Assembly (NCBI RefSeq): GCF_003003795.1 | Contig: NZ_PVWK01000099.1 | Span: 1-64,000, forward strand | DNA: 64,000 nt | Origin: Stenomitos frigidus ULC18 | GTDB taxonomy: Bacteria; Cyanobacteriota; Cyanobacteriia; Leptolyngbyales; Leptolyngbyaceae | Direction of reading: 5' to 3' | Shown here: positions 35,542-45,183 of the stretch, in pieces | Layout: the number at the start of each line of letters is the position of its first letter | How positions within the stretch are numbered: position 1 is the first letter of the stretch | Notes under the pieces: generated by a model | The model's input: the letters and a program-made list of their open reading frames with translations, nothing else | Told to the model about the DNA's origin: nothing | Database searches by the model: none | Position numbers and translations under genes: made by a program

Positions 35542-35566
35542 GTAGAGTGGGCATGGCCCACCCTAC
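35542..35566. repeat. Short inverted repeat GTAGAGTGGGCATGGCCCACCCTAC
   Basis: A near-perfect palindrome lies between the convergent HNH and DUF3352 genes. It belongs to the GTAGGGTGGGC-type dispersed palindromes of cyanobacteria and may serve as a bidirectional stop. Confidence 0.65.
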
Positions 35567-35596
35567 GTTATACCGTTTTTACAGAAGCCGTACTGA

Positions 35597-37225
35597 CTAC
35601 TTGGCAGGCTTAAGTGCCAGCAACATCTCAACCTGAACCGTTGTTTTGTCCGCCTGGGTAGATGCCAGGCCAATGCCCCGAATTGAGTTCAGTACCGCAG
35701 CCGTTTCTGGCGGGATGGAGCTCTTTTGAGCTACGAGCATCGTGCGATTTACCAGCGACATGGTTTGATCCATATCCAGATAGAAGGAACCCACGTTTTG
35801 CTTGGGTAAGCCACCCATCACGGTTTTGTAAGCGTCACTGCTATCGAGCGCTTTCGCGGGTTTGGTTGCCATCACGTTGACCAACGGTTCCCCGATCGCC
35901 ACGAAAACCGAATCCTGATCGAGCCAACCGTGGCCTACCAGCACACCTTGAGGCGATTGCCATTCTGTGATTTTCTTACCTTGCACGTCGCGATCGGCAA
36001 CCTGCACAAACCCATTGCCCTTCACCAAACCATCAATTTTGCTCAACGTGGCTTCAGCCGTTTTACGATCGCTGGTATCAAAGACCATCACGCCACCGAA
36101 GCCAAACTGAGCCAACATCCCCTCATTCAAGGTAATGAAGCTTAAGGAAAAATCACCGTCCATCCAGCCAAAAATGTCTTTGTCGAGATCCAAATTGGCA
36201 GCTTGCATTGATTGCCGCATCTGGGCGATCGCTTGCTCCATTGGCGGGTTGGACTTGGATTGCTCCACTGTTTCTGCCCAGTAGCGGCTGATGCCAGCAC
36301 CATTCAGCATCGCAAAAGTCTCTGTGGGAAATTGCGCTACAACGGAGCCTGCAACGGGTTTATACTCCAGGGTTTTTGCCTGTGGGTCGAGGTTAGCGAT
36401 GGTTTTCATGCGTATGCCAGCATCGTCAATGCCAATCCCTGCGACGATCGATTTCACTTTTTTGAGTTGATCCAGACTGGCGGCAGGTAAGGGAGCCGCT
36501 TTCGACTGGCTCGCGATGAGCTGCTGCACGGTGCCTGCATAGTCCGGGACGTAGATACGCGCGATCGTATTGGGCATCTCAACACCCTTAGACAAAAGCG
36601 CACCAAACTCTGCCTTTGATGCTAACGATGGTTCTCCTTTGACGGTATCGATCGCTTGCTCGACGGCTTTTTTCTCAGGTGCAAGCACTAAATAATTTTT
36701 CACGACAGCCGTGTAGCTGGAGCTTTTTGCACCCGGATAATCTGTAATTTTGATGCCTTTATAGTCGCTTTCGATCGCTTTTGTTTTACTCTCACTCTGG
36801 AGCTTCTGGGCAAAACTCAACGCTTTTGTCTTATCTTTAATGCCAACCACTAACAAAACATTCGATTCTTTGACTGGTTTTGCCGCATCGGTTGGCAGTA
36901 CCGCCAGCATGACGTTACCAACCCAGGGTTTTACATCGGCGTCGTAGTTGATTTTGCTGTCAGTCAACAACTTTTGTTGGAAGTCTGTGAAACCTTTGCC
37001 CACCACAGCCTGTGCTTCGGGAGTGCCAAATTTTTGCAGCTTCGCCCAGTTTTGCGGCTCCATCGAAATAAAGGCGGTCATGTAGGCGTCGTCGGGTACC
37101 ACTTTCGCCAGCGCTTGCGGACTCAGCTCATCGCCGGACGCCCCGTTGAAGTGGACGTACGCGATCGCCCCCCCTGCCACTGCGGTGATCGCCAGTGCAG
37201 GCACGAGTAACTTTTTCCCAACCAT
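35597..37225 (-). CDS. DUF3352 domain protein, membrane-anchored
   Basis: A 542-residue protein with an N-terminal signal anchor (LLVPALAITAVAGGAIAYVHF) and a large periplasmic or lumenal DUF3352 region: VPDDAYMTAFISMEPQNWAK, LLVVGIKDKTKALSFAQKL and LAPEKKAVEQAIDTVKGEPS recur with the alternating pattern of this family. DUF3352 proteins are widespread in cyanobacteria without a known function. The gene stands alone on the minus strand. Confidence 0.82.
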   Translation of the reverse strand: MVGKKLLVPALAITAVAGGAIAYVHFNGASGDELSPQALAKVVPDDAYMTAFISMEPQNWAKLQKFGTPEAQAVVGKGFTDFQQKLLTDSKINYDADVKPWVGNVMLAVLPTDAAKPVKESNVLLVVGIKDKTKALSFAQKLQSESKTKAIESDYKGIKITDYPGAKSSSYTAVVKNYLVLAPEKKAVEQAIDTVKGEPSLASKAEFGALLSKGVEMPNTIARIYVPDYAGTVQQLIASQSKAAPLPAASLDQLKKVKSIVAGIGIDDAGIRMKTIANLDPQAKTLEYKPVAGSVVAQFPTETFAMLNGAGISRYWAETVEQSKSNPPMEQAIAQMRQSMQAANLDLDKDIFGWMDGDFSLSFITLNEGMLAQFGFGGVMVFDTSDRKTAEATLSKIDGLVKGNGFVQVADRDVQGKKITEWQSPQGVLVGHGWLDQDSVFVAIGEPLVNVMATKPAKALDSSDAYKTVMGGLPKQNVGSFYLDMDQTMSLVNRTMLVAQKSSIPPETAAVLNSIRGIGLASTQADKTTVQVEMLLALKPAK

Positions 37226-37392
37226 GCTTCATTCCTCATATTTTTACAATCAGTCCCCCGCTTTGATAAATGTCCCTATGCAAGCGGATTTCAGGGATTG
37301 CCACCCTACAAAAGATGCCCCGATCGCGTCTTCAACCATCAGTACGTCAGCGGAACGTTCTACCAAGTAACACTCCGACGATGCAGTCTACT

Positions 37393-37503
37393 GATCAGGA
37401 CTGACGCAACCCTTTAGCGGTTTTAACCACGCATTGAACCGCATGACCAACCTCAATGCTGAAACCTCCGAGGTTTTGGCAAACTACGTCAGTCCTACTG
37501 ATG
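37393..37503. mobile_element. MITE-like element with terminal inverted repeats
   Basis: ATCAGGACTGACG at the left (37394-37406) is complementary to CGTCAGTCCTACTGAT at the right (37487-37502) apart from a three-base gap. About 80 bases with no coding capacity lie between, including a hairpin AAACCTC/GAGGTTT. The ends resemble terminal repeats of transposons in cyanobacteria. No transposase is present. Confidence 0.5.
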
Positions 37504-37528
37504 AGTAGAAACACTTTGAGACGATCGA

Positions 37529-37843
37529 TTACGGAGAGGGCATTGAAGGTGAGAGAGCTTGAGGAATACGACTATACGTTTCTGCATTTTCTGCTTGCGC
37601 TTGACGTAAGTCATACTGTGTTTGTAAGTTCAGCCAGAACTGAGCGCTATTACCGAAGTAACGAGCTAACCGTAGAGCGGTATCTGCCGTCACACTGCGC
37701 TTTGCAGCCAAAATCTCGCTCACACGCGTTTGGGCTACACCAATGTCCTTGCTTAGTCGATAAGGCGTAATATCGAGTGGTTCCAGAAATTCTAGACGTA
37801 GAATCTCGCCAGGATGGATGTTAGGTAACCGATCGTTACTCAT
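37529..37843 (-). CDS. higA: HigA-family antitoxin
   Basis: A 104-residue HigA-type protein: HPGEILRLEFLEPLDITPYRL, then the helix-turn-helix SKDIGVAQTRVSEILAAKRSVTADTALRLARYF. It neutralises HigB and represses its own operon. It lies 13 bases downstream of higB on the same strand, the toxin-first order typical of this family. A MITE-like element lies just beyond its 3' end. Confidence 0.93.
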   Translation of the reverse strand: MSNDRLPNIHPGEILRLEFLEPLDITPYRLSKDIGVAQTRVSEILAAKRSVTADTALRLARYFGNSAQFWLNLQTQYDLRQAQAENAETYSRIPQALSPSMPSP

Positions 37844-37855
37844 GACAGTTTTTTC

Positions 37856-38140
37856 TCAGTGGTAGTCTACAATCTCAACCTGAACGGCATTGTTTTCATT
37901 CGTCCAGACAAACCAAATTCGCCACTGGTGATTGATACGGATACTATGCTGCCCCTGGCGATCACCCACTAATTTTTCTAACCGATTTCCAGGTGGCACG
38001 CGCAAATCATTCAGCGATGTCGCAGCGTCCAAGATGAGCAGTTTGCGTAAAGCAATCCTTTGAATATCAGGCGGGTAATGTCGAGATTTAAACCCATCGA
38101 AAATCAGCTTTGTCTCATCAGACCTAAAATGAACAATCAC
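37856..38140 (-). CDS. higB: HigB-family ribonuclease toxin
   Basis: A 94-residue RelE/HigB-superfamily toxin: IRINHQWRIWFVWTNENNAV is the conserved C-terminal part with the active-site Arg and Trp, and LNDLRVPPGNRLEKLVGDR is the family core. It cleaves mRNA on the ribosome in characterised members. It precedes higA. Appears intact. Confidence 0.93.
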   Translation of the reverse strand: MIVHFRSDETKLIFDGFKSRHYPPDIQRIALRKLLILDAATSLNDLRVPPGNRLEKLVGDRQGQHSIRINHQWRIWFVWTNENNAVQVEIVDYH

Positions 38141-38181
38141 AATTCAATACTACTGCACAACATTACTACCGCCAAGCAGTA

Positions 38182-38268
38182 GCATATCAAGAAAGGCTAC
38201 TACGAAAAGTCACGGTTCACAGTGAAGCCGCTAAACGAGGGTTCGTTGACGAGCAGCTCACCAACTTA
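38182..38268 (+). pseudogene. Relic of the 3' end of an RHH-like gene
   Basis: In frame these bases read AYQERLLRKVTVHSEAAKRG, close to the C-terminal YQEGLLRKATALSEAVKRGL of the gene at 34724. Nothing of the rest of that gene or of an HNH partner is present. It is a remnant of a lost copy of the module. Confidence 0.65.
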
Positions 38269-38358
38269 CACAAATCACCGCTCATTTGTCCACAAAGCCC
38301 CAGTTAGTGGTTTAAACTGCGTGGGAACCCTGGTTTCAAGTGCATCCAGTAACCCTTC

Positions 38359-40611
38359 ATGACAGTCAGCATTCCCTACTCCACGACTCAATTTGCGTCC
38401 TTAGAGCAGGCGCTCAAACATTACTTCGGCTACGACAGCTTTCGTCCGGGGCAGCGCCAGATCATTGAATACACCCTGCACGATCGCGACCTTCTCGTCA
38501 TCATGCCGACGGGGGGCGGCAAGTCTCTCTGCTTCCAGCTACCCGCATTGCTAAAAGAAGGCGTGATGATCGTTGTGTCGCCGCTGATTGCGCTGATGCA
38601 AGACCAGGTGCAGGCGCTACAAAACAACGGTATTCCTGCCACATTGCTCAATAGCAGCATCGGTTTCGGTGAATCACAATCGCGCCAGGCTGCCATTCTC
38701 GATCGCAAAATCAAGCTGGTCTACGTCGCTCCCGAACGGCTGCTCAGCGAATCGTTTTTGGGCTTTATGGATCAGGTGAAAGCGCGAGTCGGCATCTCGG
38801 CGTTTGCGATCGATGAAGCCCACTGCGTCTCCGAATGGGGACATGACTTTCGCCCCGAATATCGTCAGCTTCAGCGTTTGCGGCAACGGTATCAAAACGA
38901 CGATCGTGTCATTCCCATCCTGGCGCTGACTGCCACAGCTACAGAACGCGTCCGCCATGACATTCTCGGCCAGCTAGAGCTACAAGACCCACACGTTCAC
39001 GTTGCCAGCTTCAACCGCCCCAACCTGTATTACGAAGTGCGACCCAAAGGTAGCCAAAAACAGGCGTATGTCGAACTGTTTCAGCAGGTGCAGCAGACCC
39101 AAGGCGCAGGCATTATCTATTGCTTGAGCCGCAAGCGCGTGGATGAAGTTACGGCCCGATTGCAACAGGACGGCATTTCCGCACTGCCCTATCATGCAGG
39201 CTTGAGCGATGCCGTGCGGCGAGAGAATCAGGATAAATTTATTCGAGATGATGCACGGGTAATGGTTGCCACGGTTGCCTTTGGGATGGGCATCAACAAA
39301 CCCGATGTGCGCTTCGTCATCCACTACGACCTGCCCCGCAACATCGAAGGCTACTATCAAGAATCGGGCAGAGCCGGACGCGATGGTGAACCGTCTCGCT
39401 GTACTCTTTTCTACGGTGCGGGAGATATTAAGACCGTTGAGTTTCTCATCGCTCAGAAGGTCGACCCGGCGTCGGGCGAACCGCTGGAAGAAGAACAGCG
39501 CATTGCTACCCAACAGCTTCGACGAGTGATTAACTATGCCGAGGCAACGGAATGCCGTCGCACGATTCAGCTTGGCTACTTCGGCGAAGACTTTCCTGGC
39601 AACTGCGGCACGTGTGACAACTGCTGTCACCCCAAACCGATCGAAGACTGGACGCTAGAAGCCCAAAAGTTTCTGTCCTGTGTCGCTCGATTTGCCCAAC
39701 GCGATCAGCGGTTTGGCCTTAACCATACGATCGACGTGCTGCGTGGTTCTAAAAACGATCGCGTGCTGAAAAACGGGCACGATAAACTCTCTACCTATGG
39801 CATTGGCAAAGACCGCAGTGCGGAACAGTGGCGACTGCTGGGTCGATCGCTCATCCATCAACGACTGCTGGATGAAACCTCTGATGGCTATTCGATGCTG
39901 CAACTCAACGATCTAAGTTGGGACATATTGCGTAAGCAGCGGAGTGTGATGGTTGCCATTGATCCGGTCAAACCAGGCGATGTCCTTGCACCCTCTAAGG
40001 TCGATGCTGCTGAGGTTGAAGCACTCTACGATCGCCTCCAGAAACTTCGCAAACATCTGGCAGACGAGCAATCGGTGCCGCCGTACGTGGTGTTCCCCAA
40101 CTCCAGTCTGCGATCGATGGCAACCGCGCAGCCCCAAACCCTTGCCCAATTCGCCAAAATTTCGGGCGTGGGGAGCCGCAAGCTAGCGCAATACAGCGAA
40201 CCATTCATTACCGAAATTCGAGCGTTCCGAACCGAGCGTGGATTGCCTCTGCAAACTGAAACGGGTACAGTTCCCCAGGCAACACCTTCGACCGCCCCAC
40301 CAACCCGTGCCTCAGAAACCCAACTGCAAACCCTGGCGCTCTATCAAGAAGGACTGGAACCTGCCGACATTGCCGAACGGCGTAACTTTCGCCTCGGCAC
40401 CATTATGAGTCATCTGGCTGAGCTACTAGAGTTAGGTTATCCCATTGATCTGGATGATTTGGTACCGCTTGATCGCCAGGATAAAATCATGCACGCCATC
40501 AACACAGTAGGCCCCGATGCGCTGGGCAGCATTCGCGAACATCTCGGCGAAATGTACGGATATGACGAGATTCGACTGGTGCGATCGCGCTGGCGACGCG
40601 AAACTGCATGA
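38359..40611 (+). CDS. recQ: ATP-dependent DNA helicase RecQ
   Basis: A 750-residue RecQ. Walker A MPTGGGKS (about 50), DEAHCVSEWGHDFRPEY (about 151), motif VI QESGRAGRDG, the zinc-binding CRRTIQLGYFGEDF with CGTCDNCC (about 400-425), RQC winged helix, an HRDC-like domain (LYDRLQKLRKHLADEQSVPP), and a C-terminal helix-turn-helix extension (LALYQEGLEPADIAERRNFR). It works in recombination and repair of replication forks. It marks the right edge of the accessory island. Confidence 0.96.
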   Translation: MTVSIPYSTTQFASLEQALKHYFGYDSFRPGQRQIIEYTLHDRDLLVIMPTGGGKSLCFQLPALLKEGVMIVVSPLIALMQDQVQALQNNGIPATLLNSSIGFGESQSRQAAILDRKIKLVYVAPERLLSESFLGFMDQVKARVGISAFAIDEAHCVSEWGHDFRPEYRQLQRLRQRYQNDDRVIPILALTATATERVRHDILGQLELQDPHVHVASFNRPNLYYEVRPKGSQKQAYVELFQQVQQTQGAGIIYCLSRKRVDEVTARLQQDGISALPYHAGLSDAVRRENQDKFIRDDARVMVATVAFGMGINKPDVRFVIHYDLPRNIEGYYQESGRAGRDGEPSRCTLFYGAGDIKTVEFLIAQKVDPASGEPLEEEQRIATQQLRRVINYAEATECRRTIQLGYFGEDFPGNCGTCDNCCHPKPIEDWTLEAQKFLSCVARFAQRDQRFGLNHTIDVLRGSKNDRVLKNGHDKLSTYGIGKDRSAEQWRLLGRSLIHQRLLDETSDGYSMLQLNDLSWDILRKQRSVMVAIDPVKPGDVLAPSKVDAAEVEALYDRLQKLRKHLADEQSVPPYVVFPNSSLRSMATAQPQTLAQFAKISGVGSRKLAQYSEPFITEIRAFRTERGLPLQTETGTVPQATPSTAPPTRASETQLQTLALYQEGLEPADIAERRNFRLGTIMSHLAELLELGYPIDLDDLVPLDRQDKIMHAINTVGPDALGSIREHLGEMYGYDEIRLVRSRWRRETA

Positions 40612-41299
40612 GCCTTTCTAACATGAACCATGACACACAAGCGCTAGCGAGAGATGACTGGATCGAATGTCCGAATCCAGCGACCAAGCTATAAGGCGTG
40701 GGCTTCGGACAATCTAGCTGTTCGCTGGCTCTCACCGTCAGCACTGAGTATAATCAAATCTTAGATTTCAGCCAGAGTCTGTATTTCTAAGGACGGGTGT
40801 AGTTTGTCACAGCTTCTTTCAAGGTTGAGCAAGGTCTCTAAATCCACCATTACACGGGAGGTAGCGTAAACCTATCCCTAACCTGAAAGGGTTAATCGAT
40901 CGCTGATAGCTGTGCACATGATTAATCCCCAACCATGCAACGCTTTAAAGATAAACCTTAAAGCTTTTGATAAGCAAATTGCCTTTCGCCAAAATTTAAT
41001 AGCCAGGGTGCGGTCACTTTAGAATCGCCTTTTAAGGCAAGTCTTTATACTGGGCAGGTACCCTTACTATGCATAAAAAGGCAAGCCGTTTGTGACAACG
41101 ATCATCTTCTAGCCCGGCCATGATCACAGGCTCAAGTTGTATCTCGTCACCCGGTACTGTGGACAAACACTCCATTATCATGAGACGCTTAGCTCTCTCG
41201 TCCAGCAGGCTTTGAGCACAAACAGCTTGAGAGCCCAGACGTCAAAGCAAAGCTTTACCTTCTTCATTTGTCGAATCTATTGATTAATCCTGAGTACAT
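40612..41299. other. Intergenic region, nothing recognised
   Basis: About 690 bases without a supported gene. No RNA gene, terminator or clear repeat seen. The part near 41280 should contain the promoter of the following gene. Confidence 0.3.
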
Positions 41300-42706
41300 A
41301 TGATGATCAGGGATGCTCTAGACGATGCTCACCAAAATGAAACACCGATTAGATTAAACAGGCTGAATCGGAACATTCAGCAGGCTCAGGAGACGGTCTA
41401 CAATTTCCTCCTGGAAATTGTCAAGAAATGGCCTCCTGAAGAGGTTTTGCTTGAGTTCAAACGCTTGTTCATCTATCACGTTGAATCGATCAGCGCTGAT
41501 GCGATGCAGGCAATTTATGACATTGTTTTTTCAAACAATGAAGAAGAATTCAGAAATACGCTCAAACGCTGCTGTTACATCTTAGTGAACAACTGGGATG
41601 CAACCCGCAACTATAAGCCGATTCAGGATCTGGTCGTCGTCTTTACCGATCCCTCCATCAACCGGAACACAGCCTCCCCCACATTAAAGCGACTGCGTCA
41701 CTGGCTGGATGAGTTTGTCAAAAGTAGTGATTACGAAGAACTAAAGCTCTTTGTCTCGCGCTACGAAGAAAAAGAACGAGGGCCCTGGGTATCGCGGTAT
41801 ACATCCTATTTACTCGTGCCTCAATACATCGATCTAAAAAATCCGATCGAGCAGCGGGAGGCAGCCAGAGCTCTATCAAAGCAGCTGAAAGATCGCTTTA
41901 AGTTTGACCTGGCAATGTATATTGCACGATCGCAGAGCAATGCCCCTAGTAAGCGGATTCCCAAAAACCCAACGGCTTTAGGGGAGGAAGTGCTGCGACT
42001 CATTAAGGCGATCGTGGCTAAGCGAGGTCCCTTCAGCTATGCTAATTTGGCAAATATTTTTGTTAACCAAACGCAAAATCTTCCCTACAGCAAATTTAAG
42101 CAAAGCATACAGCAGTATTTAATTTTTTCTGTGGAGAATCAGGAGTTTGTTGAGACCTTACGTGCAAAATTAACAGAGAAATTAGATACCCTTTACGAAA
42201 GTCATGATGATGAGATTGTCACGAGTGCTCTGACGTTACGCACGTGCAATCGGGTCATTGATTACTTGACCACCGAGAATCAAACAGAGCCCTCCCAGCT
42301 TTTTGTGCTGCTGCTTTCGCAAGGAAATCCTATTACTCTAGTCGTCGCACTCCTCAAAATCATTCTGATTTGCAAGCATTCACGCACTCATTTAGAAGCG
42401 CGGATTGCCGAACTCATTCGGTATTACCAAAACTATCCTGAAGATGAATGCGCCTGGGTCGTGAATTTTTTGGAAGTCTTTACCGTAACGTTCGCGATTC
42501 ATGCCGAAAACGTTCAATACAATCTCATTAAGATGAAAGTTGATGAAGTACAGCTTTCACCAAATATTTTTGACCCAGACAAATACCGCATCTTTTCTCA
42601 GCTCAAACGCGAAATCAAGACAGACTTGCTTCCGTTATTGCTTAACCCAGAAGCAGACGTCATCGACTCTGAGACGAATGGCACCGGAGAAGCGTTGCTG
42701 GAGTAG
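41300..42706 (+). CDS. Large hypothetical protein, all-helical
   Basis: Not recognised. The 468-residue soluble protein has no signal peptide or membrane helix. It is rich in amphipathic helices; sections such as AQETVYNFLLEIVKKWPPEE and LNRNIQQAQET look like alpha-helical repeats, and the last 40 residues are acidic and probably disordered. It stands alone with its own promoter. The 468-residue size and helical pattern suggest a scaffold or regulator, but no function can be assigned. Confidence 0.7.
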   Translation: MMIRDALDDAHQNETPIRLNRLNRNIQQAQETVYNFLLEIVKKWPPEEVLLEFKRLFIYHVESISADAMQAIYDIVFSNNEEEFRNTLKRCCYILVNNWDATRNYKPIQDLVVVFTDPSINRNTASPTLKRLRHWLDEFVKSSDYEELKLFVSRYEEKERGPWVSRYTSYLLVPQYIDLKNPIEQREAARALSKQLKDRFKFDLAMYIARSQSNAPSKRIPKNPTALGEEVLRLIKAIVAKRGPFSYANLANIFVNQTQNLPYSKFKQSIQQYLIFSVENQEFVETLRAKLTEKLDTLYESHDDEIVTSALTLRTCNRVIDYLTTENQTEPSQLFVLLLSQGNPITLVVALLKIILICKHSRTHLEARIAELIRYYQNYPEDECAWVVNFLEVFTVTFAIHAENVQYNLIKMKVDEVQLSPNIFDPDKYRIFSQLKREIKTDLLPLLLNPEADVIDSETNGTGEALLE

Positions 42707-42787
42707 CAACCGCTTTGAGGACTCGGTATTGCTGAATTTGGGGATGCTTGGTGCCTTTCGATCGCTACTGTAACGGCGCTATAGCCT

Positions 42788-42804
42788 GCGGTTGCAAGAA
42801 CCGC
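42788..42804 (+). repeat. Small hairpin GCGGTT/AACCGC
   Basis: A six-base perfect stem with a five-base loop 80 bases after the 468-residue gene. No T run follows, so it is a weak terminator candidate. The rest of the 42707-43074 gap shows nothing else. Confidence 0.4.
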
Positions 42805-43074
42805 GAAAAGCCTCTACGAAATTTCTTCCTTAAAGCAGGAACGCCTATCCCTTCTCTGTTTTAATGCCCTCTCTCTGTGTAAAGGCATTTCTCGTTGATT
42901 TGGATCACAGTGGAAACTTATAGACGGAGCTAGCAGTCTCAACTTGAACCCAGCTAAGTGGTTAAACACTCGATCAGTGCTGGGTTCTCATTCACCGCTT
43001 TGACCACAGTGATGTGCATTACACTGAAGGCAATTCGTCTTCAGTCGAACTGTTAAGCATTAGGAGTCTTGATC

Positions 43075-43419
43075 ATGAAACGAATGATGGCGGCAGCGAT
43101 CGGCCTACTTCCGATCATTGCTGTATCGCTCTTACCTCAGGTAGCCTCTGCCCAAGCAGCACTGCGAGCAGCTACCGTTAGTCCCTGGACTATTGCCGAT
43201 CGCTACGATAACGATGATCGCCGTGATCATGATGATCATCGTGACGGTTGGCGCAACCGCAACATAGACTACCAACGTGCGAATGACCGTCGTGACAATG
43301 ATCGTTGGAACAACAATCGTCGTGACCAACAGCGCCGAGTCTGGATTCCCGGTCATTGGGAAAGTGGCTTCTTGGGGATTGGTCGCAAATGGGTCGAGGG
43401 TCACTACGAAAATCGGTAA
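43075..43419 (+). CDS. Small secreted basic/acidic protein with W-x-P-G-H-W/Y motif
   Basis: ATG 43075 follows TAGGAG at the right spacing; the frame could also start at TTG 43069. A signal peptide (IGLLPIIAVSLLPQVASA) precedes a highly charged Asp/Arg/Asn-rich repeat section (DRYDNDDRRDHDDHRDGWRN) and the C-terminal block VWIPGHWESG with VEGHYENR. This C-terminal motif is known from small envelope proteins of unknown role. A terminator follows at 43452. Confidence 0.68.
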   Translation: MKRMMAAAIGLLPIIAVSLLPQVASAQAALRAATVSPWTIADRYDNDDRRDHDDHRDGWRNRNIDYQRANDRRDNDRWNNNRRDQQRRVWIPGHWESGFLGIGRKWVEGHYENR

Positions 43420-43451
43420 TGTACCTGTGATGTTAGTTTAGGCATTCAGAA

Positions 43452-43473
43452 GGGGCTGACAGCAGCCTCTTTT
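43452..43473 (+). terminator. Rho-independent terminator
   Basis: Stem GGGGCTG with CAGCCTC (one G-U pair), four-base loop, then TTTT. It lies 33 bases after the small secreted protein gene. Confidence 0.7.
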
Positions 43474-43494
43474 GCCATGTGAAAGGACTTGAAA

Positions 43495-44427
43495 TTAAGC
43501 AAAACGCTGCTCATCAAGCCATGCCAATCCACCACCAGCCGCTTCAGCGAGAATACTGATCAGCCGATAGAGTGCCACCACGCTGAGAATTAAGCCTGGA
43601 GAGAACGTCTCACCGAGTAGAGCGATCGCCGTTGCCTCAAATACGCCAATGCCGCCCGGTGCACCCGGAACCACTAAACCCAGTAGCCAGGCCAAACTAA
43701 AGGCACTTAGCAGTAATGGCAGTTGTCCAGGTGCGATGGGGCTGATTGCCAGGAAGGTTAGCAGAAAACCCAGGCTGCGTAGAAGCAAAAAGCCAACCTC
43801 TCCAACCAGCGGCAAAAGCGGATAATGTTCTAACCGAGGCGGAAGCGAATCAATGGCAGTTCTGGTCGCTTTCTGCTTGAGTTTGCTAACATAACCAACC
43901 AGCCGATTAATAATGCGAGGGTGCACCGAAGCTAGGACAAGGATCAGGCTCAGCCATTGCAGTGAGATGATAGCTAGCCCATAGCGTGCCGCGATCGGTT
44001 GACTGCACAACAACGTCACTAGCAACGCCGCCGCTGCCATCAAAAGTGGTTCCAGTAAGACACTGATGGTTGCGGTTTCGAGCGTTGCCCCGGCCTTAGT
44101 AGCTGCCGTCACGCGCCCATAGTAATGCCAGACATTACCAGGAAGATATTTGGCGATCGTCGTTTTCAAATAAGCTTGTACCAGCCCAATACCGTTCACA
44201 GGCTGTTTCAAGTCTTGCAACAGGCGACTCCACACACCACCCGCGCAAATGTGGGCGAGTAGAGTGACTCCAAGCGCGATCGCCAGACAGGCTACCCCCG
44301 TGTTGCCCAGACGAATAGAAACAACCTTCTGCCAGTGCTGCTTGAGGACGGTGCCTAAAAAGAACAGGGTCCCACCGAGAATAGCCCAGCGTAGAAAGGG
44401 TTTTAAGCGTGCTCGGATCTGCTTCAT
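43495..44427 (-). CDS. UPF0104/lysylphosphatidylglycerol synthase-type membrane protein
   Basis: A 310-residue polytopic membrane protein of the UPF0104 (flippase-like) family. Conserved blocks: YLKTTIAKYLPGNVWHYYGR near residue 88 and VVPGAPGGIGVFEATAIAL near residue 255. About seven to eight helices. Members of this superfamily include the flippase half of MprF; this protein has no transferase domain, and its substrate is unknown. Confidence 0.85.
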   Translation of the reverse strand: MKQIRARLKPFLRWAILGGTLFFLGTVLKQHWQKVVSIRLGNTGVACLAIALGVTLLAHICAGGVWSRLLQDLKQPVNGIGLVQAYLKTTIAKYLPGNVWHYYGRVTAATKAGATLETATISVLLEPLLMAAAALLVTLLCSQPIAARYGLAIISLQWLSLILVLASVHPRIINRLVGYVSKLKQKATRTAIDSLPPRLEHYPLLPLVGEVGFLLLRSLGFLLTFLAISPIAPGQLPLLLSAFSLAWLLGLVVPGAPGGIGVFEATAIALLGETFSPGLILSVVALYRLISILAEAAGGGLAWLDEQRFA

Positions 44428-44455
44428 CGATTCCCAGCGGGTTGCAGTTGAATAG

Positions 44456-44586
44456 TCAGCCGTCAGCCGTCAGTGGCCACTGACTAAACGTGTTGCCATT
44501 GACTAAATCTATTGATACACAACACAGTACCGCTAGCACTCAATCCATCGCTGACCGCTGGCCACTGATGACTGACCGCTTCTTCC
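44456..44586. repeat. GTCAGC-type dispersed repeat with perfect palindrome
   Basis: Repeated GTCAGCC units lead to the perfect sixteen-base palindrome GTCAGTGGCCACTGAC (44469-44484), and further GACTAAA and CCACTGA/TGACTGACCGC units continue up to the recR stop. Related sequence occurs at 1200-1240 and 47880. Confidence 0.65.
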
Positions 44587-45183
44587 CTAATCCAACTCGC
44601 GCCGACCTTCCAAAGCTCTCGCCAGCGTAACTTCATCGGCATATTCCAGATCACCACCCATCGGTAGCCCAAAGGCAATGCGCGTCACTTTTGTAAAATG
44701 CTTCAACAAATGCCCGACGTAAAGGGTGGTTGTCTCACCTTCAACACTTGGGCTAATTGCCATAATGACTTCGGCAATATTTTGCTGCTTCACCCGACGT
44801 ATCAGTGGTTGGATATGCAGTTGCTCTGGGCCAATGCCGTCCATTGGAGAAATCAGCCCACCCAGAACGTGATACTTGCCTCGATATTCGCGGGTTTTTT
44901 CCAGCGCGATGACATCTCTAGAATCAGCGACTACGCAGATGGTTTGGCTATCGCGACTAGGGGTACGACAAATTTCGCAGACAGGTTCTGCTGACAAGTG
45001 AAAGCAAACAGAGCAATACCCAACCTGTTGCTTAGCTTCCATCAACGCATTCGCCAGCGCTTTCACCTCATCCTCAGATCGCTTGAGGATATGAAGTGCT
45101 AGCCGCTGTGCTGTTTTAGGACCCACACCAGGAAGATGCTGCAGTTGCTCAATTAAGCGGGCAAGGGGGCGTGTGTAAACCGT
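44587..45183 (-). CDS. recR: Recombination protein RecR
   Basis: Mediator of RecA loading in the RecFOR pathway. Visible: HhH element [15 protein letters not shown], zinc finger [16 protein letters not shown], and the Toprim region [18 protein letters not shown] with [13 protein letters not shown] standard start codon (GTG 45126) would remove the N-terminus. The family N-terminus [20 protein letters not shown] is encoded in frame upstream with no ATG, GTG or TTG; the codon where relatives have Met is ACG (45181-45183), and a GGAGGA lies six bases before it. I therefore extend the gene to ACG. That start choice is inferred, not proved. Confidence 0.9.
   Translation of the reverse strand, partial: TVYTRPLARLIEQLQHLPGVGPKTAQRLALHILKRSEDEVKALANALMEAKQQVGYCSVCFHLSAEPVCEICRTPSRDSQTICVVADSRDVIALEKTREYRGKYHVLGGLISPMDGIGPEQLHIQPLIRRVKQQNIAEVIMAISPSVEGETTTLYVGHLLKHFTKVTRIAFGLPMGGDLEYADEVTLARALEGRRELD

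Noticed and set aside
30267-38268. The whole island as a single integrated prophage or conjugative element
   Set aside because: No integrase, tRNA attachment site or structural genes are seen; the content fits separate small cassettes.
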